A DNA stretch of 64,000 nucleotides from Luteimonas endophytica (GTDB lineage: Bacteria; Pseudomonadota; Gammaproteobacteria; Xanthomonadales; Xanthomonadaceae): contig NZ_JARXRM010000008.1 of assembly GCF_029887875.1 (NCBI RefSeq), positions 154,318 through 218,317 of the forward strand, given 5' to 3'. Made by a program: the position numbers and the translations under genes. The notes beneath the pieces are model-generated. The model was not told the DNA's origin, did not search any database, and saw only the letters and a program-made list of their open reading frames with translations. Shown here one piece after another: positions 51,068-59,695 of this stretch. How positions within the stretch are numbered: the first letter of the stretch is position 1; each line of letters starts with the position of its first letter.

Positions 51068-52446
51068 CGCTGGCCTCCGGCGACGGCGGCCGCGGCGCGC
51101 GGCCGCAGCAGGTAGGAAAAGAAGCTGCCCGAGCCCTGCGTGCCCAGGTTCGACTGCGGGTCCGCCGGCACCGGATCGAAGCCCTGCTGCCGCAACCGCT
51201 CGACGAAGTCGGCGATCTGCATGCCGGGGCGGCCACGGCCGGCCTCCACCATGCCGTCGACCCGCAGCGTGCGGATCGGTCCGGTCGCGATCGCGCCAGG
51301 CGCCGGCGGTTCGGTCTGCGTGTCCAGGCGCAGACGCAGGATCCGCACGTCGCCCGCCGCCGCGCTACGCACCAGCCGCAGGCTGGCCTCGGGGTCGAGA
51401 TCGCCCTGCAGCGCCGCGGCCCGCTCGACCAGCGTCAGGGTGCCGTCGAAGCCTTCGGGCACCGTCTGGCGCTGCTGCATCGCGGCGATCCGCATGTCGA
51501 TCTGCTGGACCTCCTGCGACAGTCGCTCGGCGCGGCCGTTGGCTTCGCTGGCGTTCAGCGCCCAACGGCCGCTGAGCGCCGCCAGGCTGAGCGCGATCAG
51601 CAGCGACGCGGCGCTCGCCAGCGGCAGCACCCGTTCGGCGACATAGGCGATGCGGCTGGTCGGCCGATTGACCGCGATCAGCGGGGTGGCGGCGGCGGCA
51701 AGCCAGTCGATGGCGCTGTCGTAACCGCGGCCGGACTCGTCGACCACCCGGCGGCTGGGCACCGCGGCCACCTGCATGCCGCTGCGCGCGGAGAACACCT
51801 CGCGCAGTGCCGCGGTCGGGTCGTCGGCGCCATCTTCGCGCCCGGCGAGCACACTGCACCAGCGCATCGTGAGCCGCTCGGCGTCGTCCTCGCCGTCCTC
51901 CAGGTCGGCTGCGAACTGCTCGGCCAGCGCCCCGGCCGTCATCAGCAGGTCGGCCGGCTCGTCGCTGTAGGCCAGCGCCGAACGATAGACGATGCTGTGC
52001 TTGAGCACCGCCAGCGCGCTGATCTGGTTCCCGGAGTGCAGCACCAGGCCCTGCCCCGTGCCGGTCGCGTGCCAGAGCAGCGAGGTCACCGGGATCAGCA
52101 GGCAATGGTCGGCCTGAGACTCGGCCCAGGAATAGTTCTGCTGCCAGGCGTCGAGTTCGATCGCGGTGAACAGGGTCTGGTAGCCACCACCCATGCTCCG
52201 CGACTTGTGGATCAGGATCTTGCTCTCGCCGTCGATCAGTCCGTCCGAGCGCAGCCGCTTCTCGATCAGCGCCACCGCGTGCGCGGGGCTCCCCTCGAGC
52301 GAGATCACGTTGCTGCCGGCACCGCCGAAGTCGCTGATCACGATCGCCGGGCGGTCGAGGCGCGGACGCGCGTCGAAGCGGCGCACGCTGGTGCCGTCGA
52401 AGACCAGCCAACGGTGTTGCTGCTGTACCACGAGCAGCCGGTTCAT
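51064..52446 (-). CDS. PilM/PilN- or GspL-like assembly protein
   Basis: 460 aa. The N-terminal 255 residues are cytoplasmic, the membrane helix is at about 260-283 (LPLASAASLLIALSLAALSG), and a coiled coil plus small periplasmic domain follow (RLSQEVQQIDMRIAAMQQR; FVERLRQQGFDPV). This cytoplasmic-TM-periplasmic layout is that of GspL or a PilM-PilN fusion, which link the ATPase to the inner-membrane ring. Motifs of the actin-like fold are not obvious. It overlaps both neighbours by 4 bp. Confidence 0.6.
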   Translation of the reverse strand: MNRLLVVQQQHRWLVFDGTSVRRFDARPRLDRPAIVISDFGGAGSNVISLEGSPAHAVALIEKRLRSDGLIDGESKILIHKSRSMGGGYQTLFTAIELDAWQQNYSWAESQADHCLLIPVTSLLWHATGTGQGLVLHSGNQISALAVLKHSIVYRSALAYSDEPADLLMTAGALAEQFAADLEDGEDDAERLTMRWCSVLAGREDGADDPTAALREVFSARSGMQVAAVPSRRVVDESGRGYDSAIDWLAAAATPLIAVNRPTSRIAYVAERVLPLASAASLLIALSLAALSGRWALNASEANGRAERLSQEVQQIDMRIAAMQQRQTVPEGFDGTLTLVERAAALQGDLDPEASLRLVRSAAAGDVRILRLRLDTQTEPPAPGAIATGPIRTLRVDGMVEAGRGRPGMQIADFVERLRQQGFDPVPADPQSNLGTQGSGSFFSYLLRPRAAAAVAGGQR

Positions 52447-53000
52447 CGCGAATCCTCCAGCGCGGCCGCGATCGCGGCCGGGTTACCGCCGTCAGGCTGG
52501 GTGCGGAACAGCATCGTCCCGGCCAGGCTCAGCGACAGCGGCGCCGGTTCGCGCCCGCTGTCCTCGGGCACGTCGAACAGGCCTTCCTCGGCGCGCGTGA
52601 CCGACAGGTCGAACGCCTGCGCGCCGAAGATGCGCCCCTCCCCGCGGGAGATGCTCGCCAGCAGCGTGGCCACGTCCTCGCGCGGCAGCTGGCCCTGCTT
52701 GAGGTTGATCAGGCGCTCCCCCCAGGCCTGGGGCTGCATGCCGCGCGCCTGGCCGGCCGCCAGCAGGCTGCGCGCGGAGTCGGCGTATTCCACCCTCAAC
52801 CCGGCTTCGAGCTCGCGCACTCTGGCCTCGGCCAGCAGCTGGCTGCGGGTGCCGACCTCGGCGTAGGCGTCGGCCAGCCCCGAGCGGGCGCTGGCGAACC
52901 AGCTCGCCGCGACCACCAGCGCCAGCAGGGTGCCGCCGAACACCAGCAGCGAGTTGCGCCGCGAGAGTTCGAGCCTGGAGGACAGCTGCGCGAAATTCAT
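52443..53000 (-). CDS. PilO/GspM-like assembly protein
   Basis: 185 aa: short cytoplasmic start, one membrane helix (about 17-36, SLLVFGGTLLALVVAASWF), a coiled coil (RSQLLAEARVRELEAGLRVEY) and a periplasmic domain ending SLSLAGTMLFRTQPDGG. This is the PilO/GspM/MshJ topology. It is the second gene of the operon, 13 bp after the first pilin. No catalytic motif; function by position and topology. Confidence 0.6.
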   Translation of the reverse strand: MNFAQLSSRLELSRRNSLLVFGGTLLALVVAASWFASARSGLADAYAEVGTRSQLLAEARVRELEAGLRVEYADSARSLLAAGQARGMQPQAWGERLINLKQGQLPREDVATLLASISRGEGRIFGAQAFDLSVTRAEEGLFDVPEDSGREPAPLSLSLAGTMLFRTQPDGGNPAAIAAALEDSR

Positions 53001-53013
53001 CGCCGCGCTCCGC

Positions 53014-53817
53014 TCACTGGTTCATCTTGTAGTGCGCCACCAGCGTCATCACCTGGTCGGCGTCGGTGTTGTCGCCCTCGGCCAGCGCGTCGCCGCTGCC
53101 GCTGTCGATGCCCTGGGTGTTGTTGCCTTCCCACTCCACGCCCGGCGCGGTGACGTCGCCGGTCTCGGTGCGGACGATCGCTTCCTGGCGGAAGGCCCCG
53201 TTCTGGGCGTCCGGCTTGCCATCGACCATCTGGTCGAGCGCGCGCGCCAGGTCCGGGGTCAGGCCGGTGATCACCATGACGTTTCCGGAACCGGAGTCGG
53301 TGCCCGGGCGGTTCCACTGGAAGCAGATCTGGATTTCCTGGGGGTTGCCGTTGGTGTCGAGGTACACGTACCTGTCTTCCATGCCGGCGCCGCGGCCCGG
53401 CGGCAGGGTGATGCCGGCGCGCAGCATCATGTTGCGCAGGTCGAAGTCGGCGTTGCCCTCGTGCGCGCGCAGCATGTTGGGGCCGGCCTGGGCACGGCAG
53501 ATGGCGCTGGGCTCGGTGGCGTTGGCCATGTTGCCGCCGGACAGGGTGTTGCCGTCGCCCTGGTAGTTCGAACCGTTGACCATCAGCCGCGGCGCGCTCT
53601 GGTTGTCGCCCACCGGCGCGCCGAGGCGCTGGTTGTAGGTGTTGTAGGCGACCACCCACTGGTCGATGAATTTCTGCTTGATGCGGGTGTACTCGGCATT
53701 GCGCTGGACGTCGCGGCCGATCATGACGGCGCCGAGGATGACGCCGATGATGACCAGGACGACGGCCATTTCGACCAGCGTGAATCCGCCCTGCCGTGAG
53801 CTGGAACGTGCTTGCAT
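53014..53817 (-). CDS. Type IV pilin-like protein, first gene of the pilus operon (likely major subunit)
   Basis: 267 aa with cleavage site RQGG/FTLVEMAVVLVIIGVILG and Glu at +5, a textbook prepilin. The C-terminal part contains GNPQEIQICFQW, ITGLTPDLARALDQMVDG and AHYKMNQ, shared with the paralogue at 41295-42062. An AGGGG ribosome site precedes ATG 53817 by about 9 bases. Being first, with a long leader containing a perfect hairpin and upstream phased repeats, it is probably the most strongly expressed product. Larger than usual major pilins (about 150 aa). Confidence 0.88.
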   Translation of the reverse strand: MQARSSSRQGGFTLVEMAVVLVIIGVILGAVMIGRDVQRNAEYTRIKQKFIDQWVVAYNTYNQRLGAPVGDNQSAPRLMVNGSNYQGDGNTLSGGNMANATEPSAICRAQAGPNMLRAHEGNADFDLRNMMLRAGITLPPGRGAGMEDRYVYLDTNGNPQEIQICFQWNRPGTDSGSGNVMVITGLTPDLARALDQMVDGKPDAQNGAFRQEAIVRTETGDVTAPGVEWEGNNTQGIDSGSGDALAEGDNTDADQVMTLVAHYKMNQ

Positions 53818-53857
53818 CGCGATTTCCCCTGAGAGTGAAGGCCCCTTGCCAGCACCG

Positions 53858-53876
53858 CCCCGCGCGTGGCGCGGGG
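53858..53876 (-). promoter_or_regulatory. perfect hairpin in the pilin leader
   Basis: Stem CCCCGCGC / GCGCGGGG with a 3-nt loop, about 41 nt before the pilin ATG on the minus strand. No T-run follows, so it is more likely an mRNA-stabilising or translation-control element than a terminator. Confidence 0.5.
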
Positions 53877-53900
53877 TGTGTGGCGGCGACTCTAGGGGGC

Positions 53901-53944
53901 GGACGTAACAGGTGCGTCAGCGCTGCGTAAGAGCTGCGTAAGAG
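53901..53944. promoter_or_regulatory. four 11-bp phased direct repeats upstream of the pilin
   Basis: Plus strand: GGACGTAACAG, GTGCGTCAGCG, CTGCGTAAGAG, CTGCGTAAGAG in register; the last two are identical. An 11-bp period puts each unit on the same helix face, typical of OmpR/PhoB-type regulator sites. The array lies 84-127 bp before the pilin start and 86-129 bp before the divergent cyclase gene. Confidence 0.6.
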
Positions 53945-54029
53945 AGCCGCACCCTCCAGCATCCGCCGGTCGGCGCCACTGCAGCGACGGAGTTGGCTAG
54001 AATCGGCTGCCGTTCCACCCGAGTCCGCC

Positions 54030-54872
54030 ATGGTCGAGGACACCCAGCTCAGGACGATCCCCAGCGCAGGGCCCCGCGCCATGCCGCCGCGCGCGTCGGC
54101 CTGCGTGGTGGTGATCCATGGCGACGGCCTCGGCCGCCGTGCCGACATCGGCATGGAGCCGGTGGTGATCGGCCGCTCCAGCGATGCGGCGCTCTACATC
54201 CCGCACCGGAGCGTTTCGCGCCGGCACTGCGAGATCCGCGCCGCCGCGGGCGGCTACCGCGTCCGCGACCTCGGCGCCACCAACCCGACCCTGCTCAACG
54301 AGCGGCCGGTCGACGACGCGGTGCTCGCCGACGGCGACCGCATCACGGTCGGCGAGAGCGTGCTGAAATTCATCGGCCACGCCAACATCGAGGCGGGCTA
54401 CCACGAGCAGCTCCAGCACCTGGCCGCGCGCGACCAGCTCACCGGCCTGCATGGCCGGCGCCGGTTCGTCGAGCTTGCCGAGGCGATGATCGCGGACGCG
54501 CGGCAGCGGCAGGCGCCGCTGACCCTGGCGGTGCTCGATCTCGACGGTTTCCGCGAGATCAACCTCGAACACGGCTACGCTGCCGGAGACACGGTGCTGC
54601 GGCGCGCAGGCGACCTGGTGCAGGAGCGCCTGGCCGAGGGCGACATTGCCGCGCGCATCGGCGAGGACGAGTTCGCGGTGCTGTTGCGCGATCGCGACTC
54701 GGAAGCCGCGGCGGTGTTCCTCGACAAGCTGCGCCGCACCCTGGTGGAGCCGCTGTCGCTGGCCGGCGGCACGCCGGTGCAACTGCGGGTACGCACCGCG
54801 CTGGCCGAGCTCGGGCCCGGTGCGGACGGCCTGGGCCAGCTGATGCGGCGGGTCGACAGCGCACTTTCCTGA
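54030..54872 (+). CDS. FHA-GGDEF protein, degenerate
   Basis: 280 aa. FHA domain (about 40-115) has VIGRSSDAALYIPHRSVSRRHCEI and NPTLLNERPV. The GGDEF domain (about 125-280) reads DLDGFREINLEHGY and RIGEDEF: the second Gly of GGDEF is Glu, the ND of the substrate region is NL, GH is GY, and the RxxD inhibitory site is AEGD. Cyclase activity is therefore doubtful. A TAGAAT hexamer lies at 53998-54003. It is divergent from the pilus operon and followed by an intact paralogue. It might bind phosphothreonine targets through FHA. Confidence 0.88.
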   Translation: MVEDTQLRTIPSAGPRAMPPRASACVVVIHGDGLGRRADIGMEPVVIGRSSDAALYIPHRSVSRRHCEIRAAAGGYRVRDLGATNPTLLNERPVDDAVLADGDRITVGESVLKFIGHANIEAGYHEQLQHLAARDQLTGLHGRRRFVELAEAMIADARQRQAPLTLAVLDLDGFREINLEHGYAAGDTVLRRAGDLVQERLAEGDIAARIGEDEFAVLLRDRDSEAAAVFLDKLRRTLVEPLSLAGGTPVQLRVRTALAELGPGADGLGQLMRRVDSALS

Positions 54873-54928
54873 GCCTGCTGCCCGGGGTTCCCGGCGCGCG
54901 TCGCTCCGGCGCGTTCACCGAAAATGGT

Positions 54929-55041
54929 CGGACGGAAGGGCGGAGCAATCCCCCCGCACACCAGACCGAAGACGCCCTTGAAGAACCCAACCCCCGGAGG
55001 CGGCTGTTCGCTGTCGCTGACCGTGGCGACGGTGATGGATC
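54929..55041 (+). repeat. dispersed intergenic repeat, copy 2
   Basis: Second copy of the repeat at 9878-9987, sharing GGACGGAAGGGCGGAGCAAT, TTCGCTGTCGCTG and GTGGCGACGGTGA in the same order. It lies between the two FHA-GGDEF genes. Confidence 0.75.
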
Positions 55042-55146
55042 CTCCCTTGGGACGGGGCTGCCTGGCGCGGCGCCGGCGCGACGCTCCATCCCGGACGGCG
55101 CTGGCCGGCGCCGCTACACTGGGCGGGCAGACAGGGGATTGCGCAG

Positions 55147-56052
55147 ATGGCGCGCCGCGACGGCGACCACGACCCGGACCAGATCACCGAGCGCACCCGC
55201 CTCAGCCCGGGGCCGGAGCGCCCGCCGCTGCGCCCGGCGTGCGTGGTGGTGATCCACGGCGAGGGACTGGGCCGCCGCGCCGACCTGGGCGAAGAAGCGG
55301 TCACGGTGGGCCGTTCGCGCGAGGCCGACCTGTGCATCGACCACCCCAGCGTCTCCCGCGCCCACTGCCGCATCGAGCGCGACGGCGACGGCTACCGCCT
55401 GCTCGACCTCGATGCCACCAACCCCACCCTGCTCAACGAGCGCCCGGTAGCACGCGCACGGCTGGCCGACGGCGACCACGTCACCGTCGGCGAGAGCATC
55501 CTCAAGTTCATCGGCCAGGCCAGCGTGGAGGCGCGCTACCACGAGGAGGTCTACCAGCTCGCCACCCACGATGCCCTGACCAACCTGCACAACCGCCGCC
55601 ACTTCGTCGAACTGGTGGACAAGGAGATCGCGCGCGCGCTCCGCCACGGCCGCCCGCTGACCCTGGGCATCGTCGATGTCGACCTCTTCAAGGACGTCAA
55701 CGATCGCCACGGCCACATCGCCGGCGACGGGGTCTTGCGCGAGATCGGAGCGGTATTGCGCCGGCACCTGCGCGGAGGCGACATCGCCGCGCGGGTCGGC
55801 GGCGAGGAGTTCGCGATCCTGCTGCCGGAATGCGCGCTCGAGGCGGCGGCGCGGTTCGCCGAACGCCTGCGCGCGGCGGTGGCCGCCTCCCGCTTCGAGC
55901 CCGGTGGCGAGCCGCGGCGGATCACCGTCAGCATCGGCCTGGCCCAGCTCGGCCCGGGCCGCGACGGGTTCGGCCTGCTGATGCGCGCCGCGGACGCCGC
56001 GCTCTACCGGGCCAAGGACGGCGGCCGCGACCGGGTCGAGCTCGAGCACTGA
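55147..56052 (+). CDS. FHA-GGDEF diguanylate cyclase, intact
   Basis: 301 aa with the same FHA domain (VTVGRSREADLCIDHPSVSRAHCRI, NPTLLNERPV) and a full GGDEF domain: DVDLFKDVNDRHGHIAGD, active site GGEEF, and the product-inhibition RxxD site as RGGD five residues upstream. It should make c-di-GMP from two GTP, perhaps gated by a phosphothreonine partner through FHA. A TACACT hexamer at 55115-55120 may be its -10. It is a tandem paralogue of the eroded gene at 54030 and near an MshE-like ATPase with likely c-di-GMP motifs. Confidence 0.92.
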   Translation: MARRDGDHDPDQITERTRLSPGPERPPLRPACVVVIHGEGLGRRADLGEEAVTVGRSREADLCIDHPSVSRAHCRIERDGDGYRLLDLDATNPTLLNERPVARARLADGDHVTVGESILKFIGQASVEARYHEEVYQLATHDALTNLHNRRHFVELVDKEIARALRHGRPLTLGIVDVDLFKDVNDRHGHIAGDGVLREIGAVLRRHLRGGDIAARVGGEEFAILLPECALEAAARFAERLRAAVAASRFEPGGEPRRITVSIGLAQLGPGRDGFGLLMRAADAALYRAKDGGRDRVELEH

Positions 56053-56099
56053 CCTTCGTCCCGCACCGGGGGCGCGGCACCGGCCCTGGTGAGAAGCCT

Positions 56100-56136
56100 G
56101 TCGAAGGGCCCGCTGGCGCGGGCCCTCCGGTTCGAC
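56100..56136. terminator. hairpin between the diguanylate cyclase and the convergent subtilase
   Basis: Inner stem AGGGCCCGC / GCGGGCCCT with loop TGGC (56105-56126) inside an outer GTCGAA / TTCGAC pair. No T-tract on either strand, but it is placed between convergent genes. Confidence 0.45.
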
Positions 56137-56144
56137 TTCGGGCG

Positions 56145-59100
56145 CTAGGGCGTGACGGTCAGGCGCACCGGTGCCGCTGCCTTGGGCGTGGCCGGGTCGT
56201 TGCTGGCCACGCAGAGATTGCCGGTGTGGGTGCCGGCCACCAGTCCGGCCCCGGCGAGCGCGACCTGCACCAGGCTGGATCCGCCCGGGGCCAGCCGGCC
56301 CATCGGCGGCGATACCGGCCCCAGCCAGGGCGCGCCGCACTCGACGGTGCCGGAGATCGTCATCGACAGGCCCGCGAAGCTCGACACCGCGCTCCACGCG
56401 CCGCTGCCGTCGGCGCCCGGGGTGATCACCATGAAGCTGCCGCTGCCGCTGGGGGCCGCGAACCAGACCCAGCGGTTGGCGAGCGTGGCGTGGGCGTGCA
56501 CCACCAGCCAGTAGCGCCCGGCCGGCAGCACCAGGTCCGCGCCGGCCGCCTGCAGATCCAGGCCGATGTGGTTGCCCTCGGTCGCGACTCCGGGCGCACC
56601 GGGAGCGGCGCTGTGGCTCCATACCGCCGCACCCGGCGAGGTCTGCGGATCGCCTGCCGGCACGCCGCCGGCATCCGGATAGATGCTCCAGGTCAGCGCG
56701 GACGCCACGCTAGCAAGCGACCCACCGCTGCTGACGAAGCCTTCGGTGAACAGCGAAACGATGCGGGTCTGGCTGGCCAGTACGAAGTCGTCGCTGGCGT
56801 ACTGGCCCGGCGGATCGGCGCCTGGATCGGTGTACACGGTGCTGCGGTAGCCCGTAGTGACGGCGCCGCGCGCCGCCTCCGCGACCTGCAGCGTGGCGCT
56901 GCCGGTGTTGTCGACCGAGAACTCGAGGGTCGAGCCACCGGCATTGCCGACCGCCACGTCGACGCTGCCGTTGCCGCCCTCGGGGATGCTGGCGGTCACC
57001 AGTTCCGGCAGCACGATCGCCGGCGGCGGTACCGAAACCGCCACCGGCAGGCGCAGCACCGGCAGCGGGTCGCGCAGCATCCCGCCGGCGGGTTCGAGCA
57101 CCACGGTGCCGAAGTGCCAGCTGCCGTCGGCCGGCAGCGCTCCGCTGTCGACCGTGACCCGCACGCTGCGGCTGGCGCCGGCCGGCACCTTCAGGCTGGC
57201 CGGAACCACACGGCCCTGCAGTCCCTGCAGCCGCGTGCGCCAGACCTGCGCGCGCGACCCGGTGTTGCGGAAGGTCCGGATGAACTCGCAGCCCTCGAAG
57301 CAGCTTCCGCTGGCCAGGCTCGGCTGGTTGAGCGCCGCCGGTTCACCACCCTCGGCCGGGTTGGCCGCCAGGTAGTCGGCTGCGCTTTCGTCCATCACCA
57401 GGCCCGCGTTGAGCGCCAGGTCCACGCGGATCCGCCCACCGCCCCGCGCGAACGGGTCGGCCGGGGTCACTTCGTCCTCCAGCAGCACGGTCTGGTCGGC
57501 AGTCATCACCAGCGCCGACTTGATCTCCGGCATGGACCAGCCCGGGCGCGCCTGGCGCAGCAGCCCGGCGGCACCGGCCTGGTGCGGGGAGGCCATCGAG
57601 GTGCCGTTCTTGAGCCCCAGCAGCTGCTCGAAGCCGGTGATCGTGGTGCCGGCGTCGGCCGCCAGGATGCTGACCCCCGGCGCGGTGACGTCGGGCTTGA
57701 GCAGATCGAAGCTGCCGGCCGGCCCGCGCGAACTGAACGCGCCCAGCGCGTCGACCGTGTTCGGCAATGCCACCGCCGGGAAGCCGATCATGGCGGTGGC
57801 GTCGGCATGCGCGCGGGCGAAGTCGCGCAGCGCGTCGCCATCGGCCTGGGTGACGCCGAAGGCCGGAATCGCGGTGCCGGGCACCGAGGGAATCAGCCCG
57901 CCGTCGGCGTTGTTGGCGATCACCACCGCGACCGCGCCGGCCGCGTCGGCATTGTTGACCTTGGTCGAGAACGGGCAGCCCCCGCGCCGCATCACCGCGA
58001 TCGCGCCTTCGAAGCTGCCCGCCGCCAGCGCCGCGCAGCCGTCGGCAGCGCCGTCGTAGCCATCGCTCGCCCGCAGCGGCGTGGTGCCGGGGATGGTGAC
58101 GGTGTGGGCCGTGCCGTTGGTGCCCTCGTTGAGCAGCACCGGGGCCAGCGGCTCCGGCACCGGCTCGGGCCCGGTGACCTGCAGCAGCACGCTGAAGGCG
58201 CCGCGTCCGTGTTGCGAGGCTGCGGTCGAGGAGACCCACGGCTCCAGGTGTCCCATCGTATTGGGCCCCGGGCCGCTGTTGCCGGCCGAGGTGGCCACGT
58301 AGATGCCGGCGTCGACCGCGCCGAGGAACGCCAGCGAGACCGCCTCGCTCCAGGGCTGCGAACCGCCGCCGATCGAATAGTTGATCACGTCGACCAGGCC
58401 GTCGGCGATCGCCTGGTCCACGGCCGCCACCGCGGACACGTTCGGGCACAGGCCCTGGCCGGTCGCGGTATTGGTGTAGCAGATGTCGAAGGCGACGATG
58501 TTGGCGCGTGGCGCCACGCCGGAGATGCTGACCGGGTTGCCGCGGAACACGTCCTCGCGGCGGTTGCCCGCGGCCGTGGAGGCGACGTGCGTCCCGTGTC
58601 CGTTGCTGTCGCCGAAGCCGGGTTCCTCGCGGATGTTGGCCTGGCCGCACAGGTTGGCCGGCGGCCCGCAGACGAAATCGTAGCCGCCGAACAGCTTGTC
58701 GTTGCAGCGGCCCTCGTCTTCTCCCCCCGCGGCGCAACTGCCGAGGTGGGTACCGGCGCCCAGCGGGTTGACGTGCGCGTAGCCGTCCACCGGGTCCACC
58801 GCGGCGAACGACGGGCTGCCGAAGTTGATGCCCGAGTCGAGGATGCCGAACACCACGCCCTCGCCCTGCCACGCGGCCTCCGCGCCGGCGGCGCTGCCGT
58901 CCCACACGGCCTCCGCGCCGATCAGCCCCGGACCGGTGTCGGTGTCGAGGACGTACTCCCGGTATTCCTCGACCAGCATCACCCCGGGCAGGGCGCGGAC
59001 CCGCTCGGCCTCGCCACCGCCGAGATCGGTCACGATCGCATTGACCGCGTGCTGCATGCGCTCGCGCACCGCCAGCGGGCGCCCGATCCTGGACGCGATC

Positions 59101-59492
59101 TCGCCTTCCAGCTGCGCCTGCCGCGCGCGCAGATAGCCGACATAGTTCCTGGCCGCCGCCCCGCGGCTGTCGAGCCGCAGCTTGCCGCGCGCGTCGGCGC
59201 GGCGCGCCGGCGCCGGCAGGCCGGCGACCCCGCCCCGGTACGCGCCCAGCGCCGGCTCGCGGAAGACCACCACGTAGGTGCCGCCGTCGTCGCGGCCGGC
59301 GGCGGGCCGCACCACCGGTTGGGAGGCGGCCGGTCCGGCCTGGCCGGCGGCAGCGGCGGCGCCCTGCCCGGCCGCCATGGCCGGGTGGCCGGTTGCGGCC
59401 GGGCCGCTGCGGAACTGCAGGGTGCTGGCACCCGCGACGGCGGCCAGCGCGATAGACGCGGCCACCGCAACCCATCTGTTCGTTCGTGACAT
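56145..59492 (-). CDS. Secreted S8 subtilisin-family serine peptidase
   Basis: 1115 aa from ATG 59492, with a signal peptide (RTNRWVAVAASIALAAVAGAS). An I9-like propeptide (TYVVVFREPALGAYRGG, about 75-185) precedes the peptidase domain with Asp in GILDSGIN (about 217), His in GHGTHVAST (about 300) and Ser in GTSMASPHQAG (about 630). A protease-associated insert (about 460-545, EGAIAVMRRGGCPFSTKVNNADAAG) lies inside the catalytic domain. The C-terminal 350 residues are beta-sandwich-like. No anchor is visible, so it is probably exported through type II secretion. Related Xanthomonad enzymes are extracellular nutrient proteases. Confidence 0.92.
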   Translation of the reverse strand: MSRTNRWVAVAASIALAAVAGASTLQFRSGPAATGHPAMAAGQGAAAAAGQAGPAASQPVVRPAAGRDDGGTYVVVFREPALGAYRGGVAGLPAPARRADARGKLRLDSRGAAARNYVGYLRARQAQLEGEIASRIGRPLAVRERMQHAVNAIVTDLGGGEAERVRALPGVMLVEEYREYVLDTDTGPGLIGAEAVWDGSAAGAEAAWQGEGVVFGILDSGINFGSPSFAAVDPVDGYAHVNPLGAGTHLGSCAAGGEDEGRCNDKLFGGYDFVCGPPANLCGQANIREEPGFGDSNGHGTHVASTAAGNRREDVFRGNPVSISGVAPRANIVAFDICYTNTATGQGLCPNVSAVAAVDQAIADGLVDVINYSIGGGSQPWSEAVSLAFLGAVDAGIYVATSAGNSGPGPNTMGHLEPWVSSTAASQHGRGAFSVLLQVTGPEPVPEPLAPVLLNEGTNGTAHTVTIPGTTPLRASDGYDGAADGCAALAAGSFEGAIAVMRRGGCPFSTKVNNADAAGAVAVVIANNADGGLIPSVPGTAIPAFGVTQADGDALRDFARAHADATAMIGFPAVALPNTVDALGAFSSRGPAGSFDLLKPDVTAPGVSILAADAGTTITGFEQLLGLKNGTSMASPHQAGAAGLLRQARPGWSMPEIKSALVMTADQTVLLEDEVTPADPFARGGGRIRVDLALNAGLVMDESAADYLAANPAEGGEPAALNQPSLASGSCFEGCEFIRTFRNTGSRAQVWRTRLQGLQGRVVPASLKVPAGASRSVRVTVDSGALPADGSWHFGTVVLEPAGGMLRDPLPVLRLPVAVSVPPPAIVLPELVTASIPEGGNGSVDVAVGNAGGSTLEFSVDNTGSATLQVAEAARGAVTTGYRSTVYTDPGADPPGQYASDDFVLASQTRIVSLFTEGFVSSGGSLASVASALTWSIYPDAGGVPAGDPQTSPGAAVWSHSAAPGAPGVATEGNHIGLDLQAAGADLVLPAGRYWLVVHAHATLANRWVWFAAPSGSGSFMVITPGADGSGAWSAVSSFAGLSMTISGTVECGAPWLGPVSPPMGRLAPGGSSLVQVALAGAGLVAGTHTGNLCVASNDPATPKAAAPVRLTVTP

Positions 59493-59695
59493 TGTCGTTC
59501 CCCGGAAAGGATCGGCGCAGCGATCGGAAGGGGCGGCCGCGGTGCGGACGCCGTCCTGGAAAGCCATGGCTCGAAACTCACCGGCGCCCCTGTCCGCCGG
59601 GCGGCGCCGCCCGACCGGCCGGCGCCTCGCCCGACTCTACACCCGTCTCGCCCCGGGCGCTCGCGCGGCGCAGCAGGGCCGCGAGAGGGCACGGC

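Noticed and set aside
53840..53900. Sigma-54 promoter before the pilin gene
   Set aside because: TGGCAAGGGGCC looks tempting, but no GG-N10-GC spacing with a proper -12 element is found.
54929..59489. Very long plus-strand open frame opposite the subtilase
   Set aside because: It lies antisense to a gene with intact catalytic motifs. The translation is low-complexity Arg/Ala/Gly/His-rich, as is normal for the complementary strand of GC-rich coding DNA.
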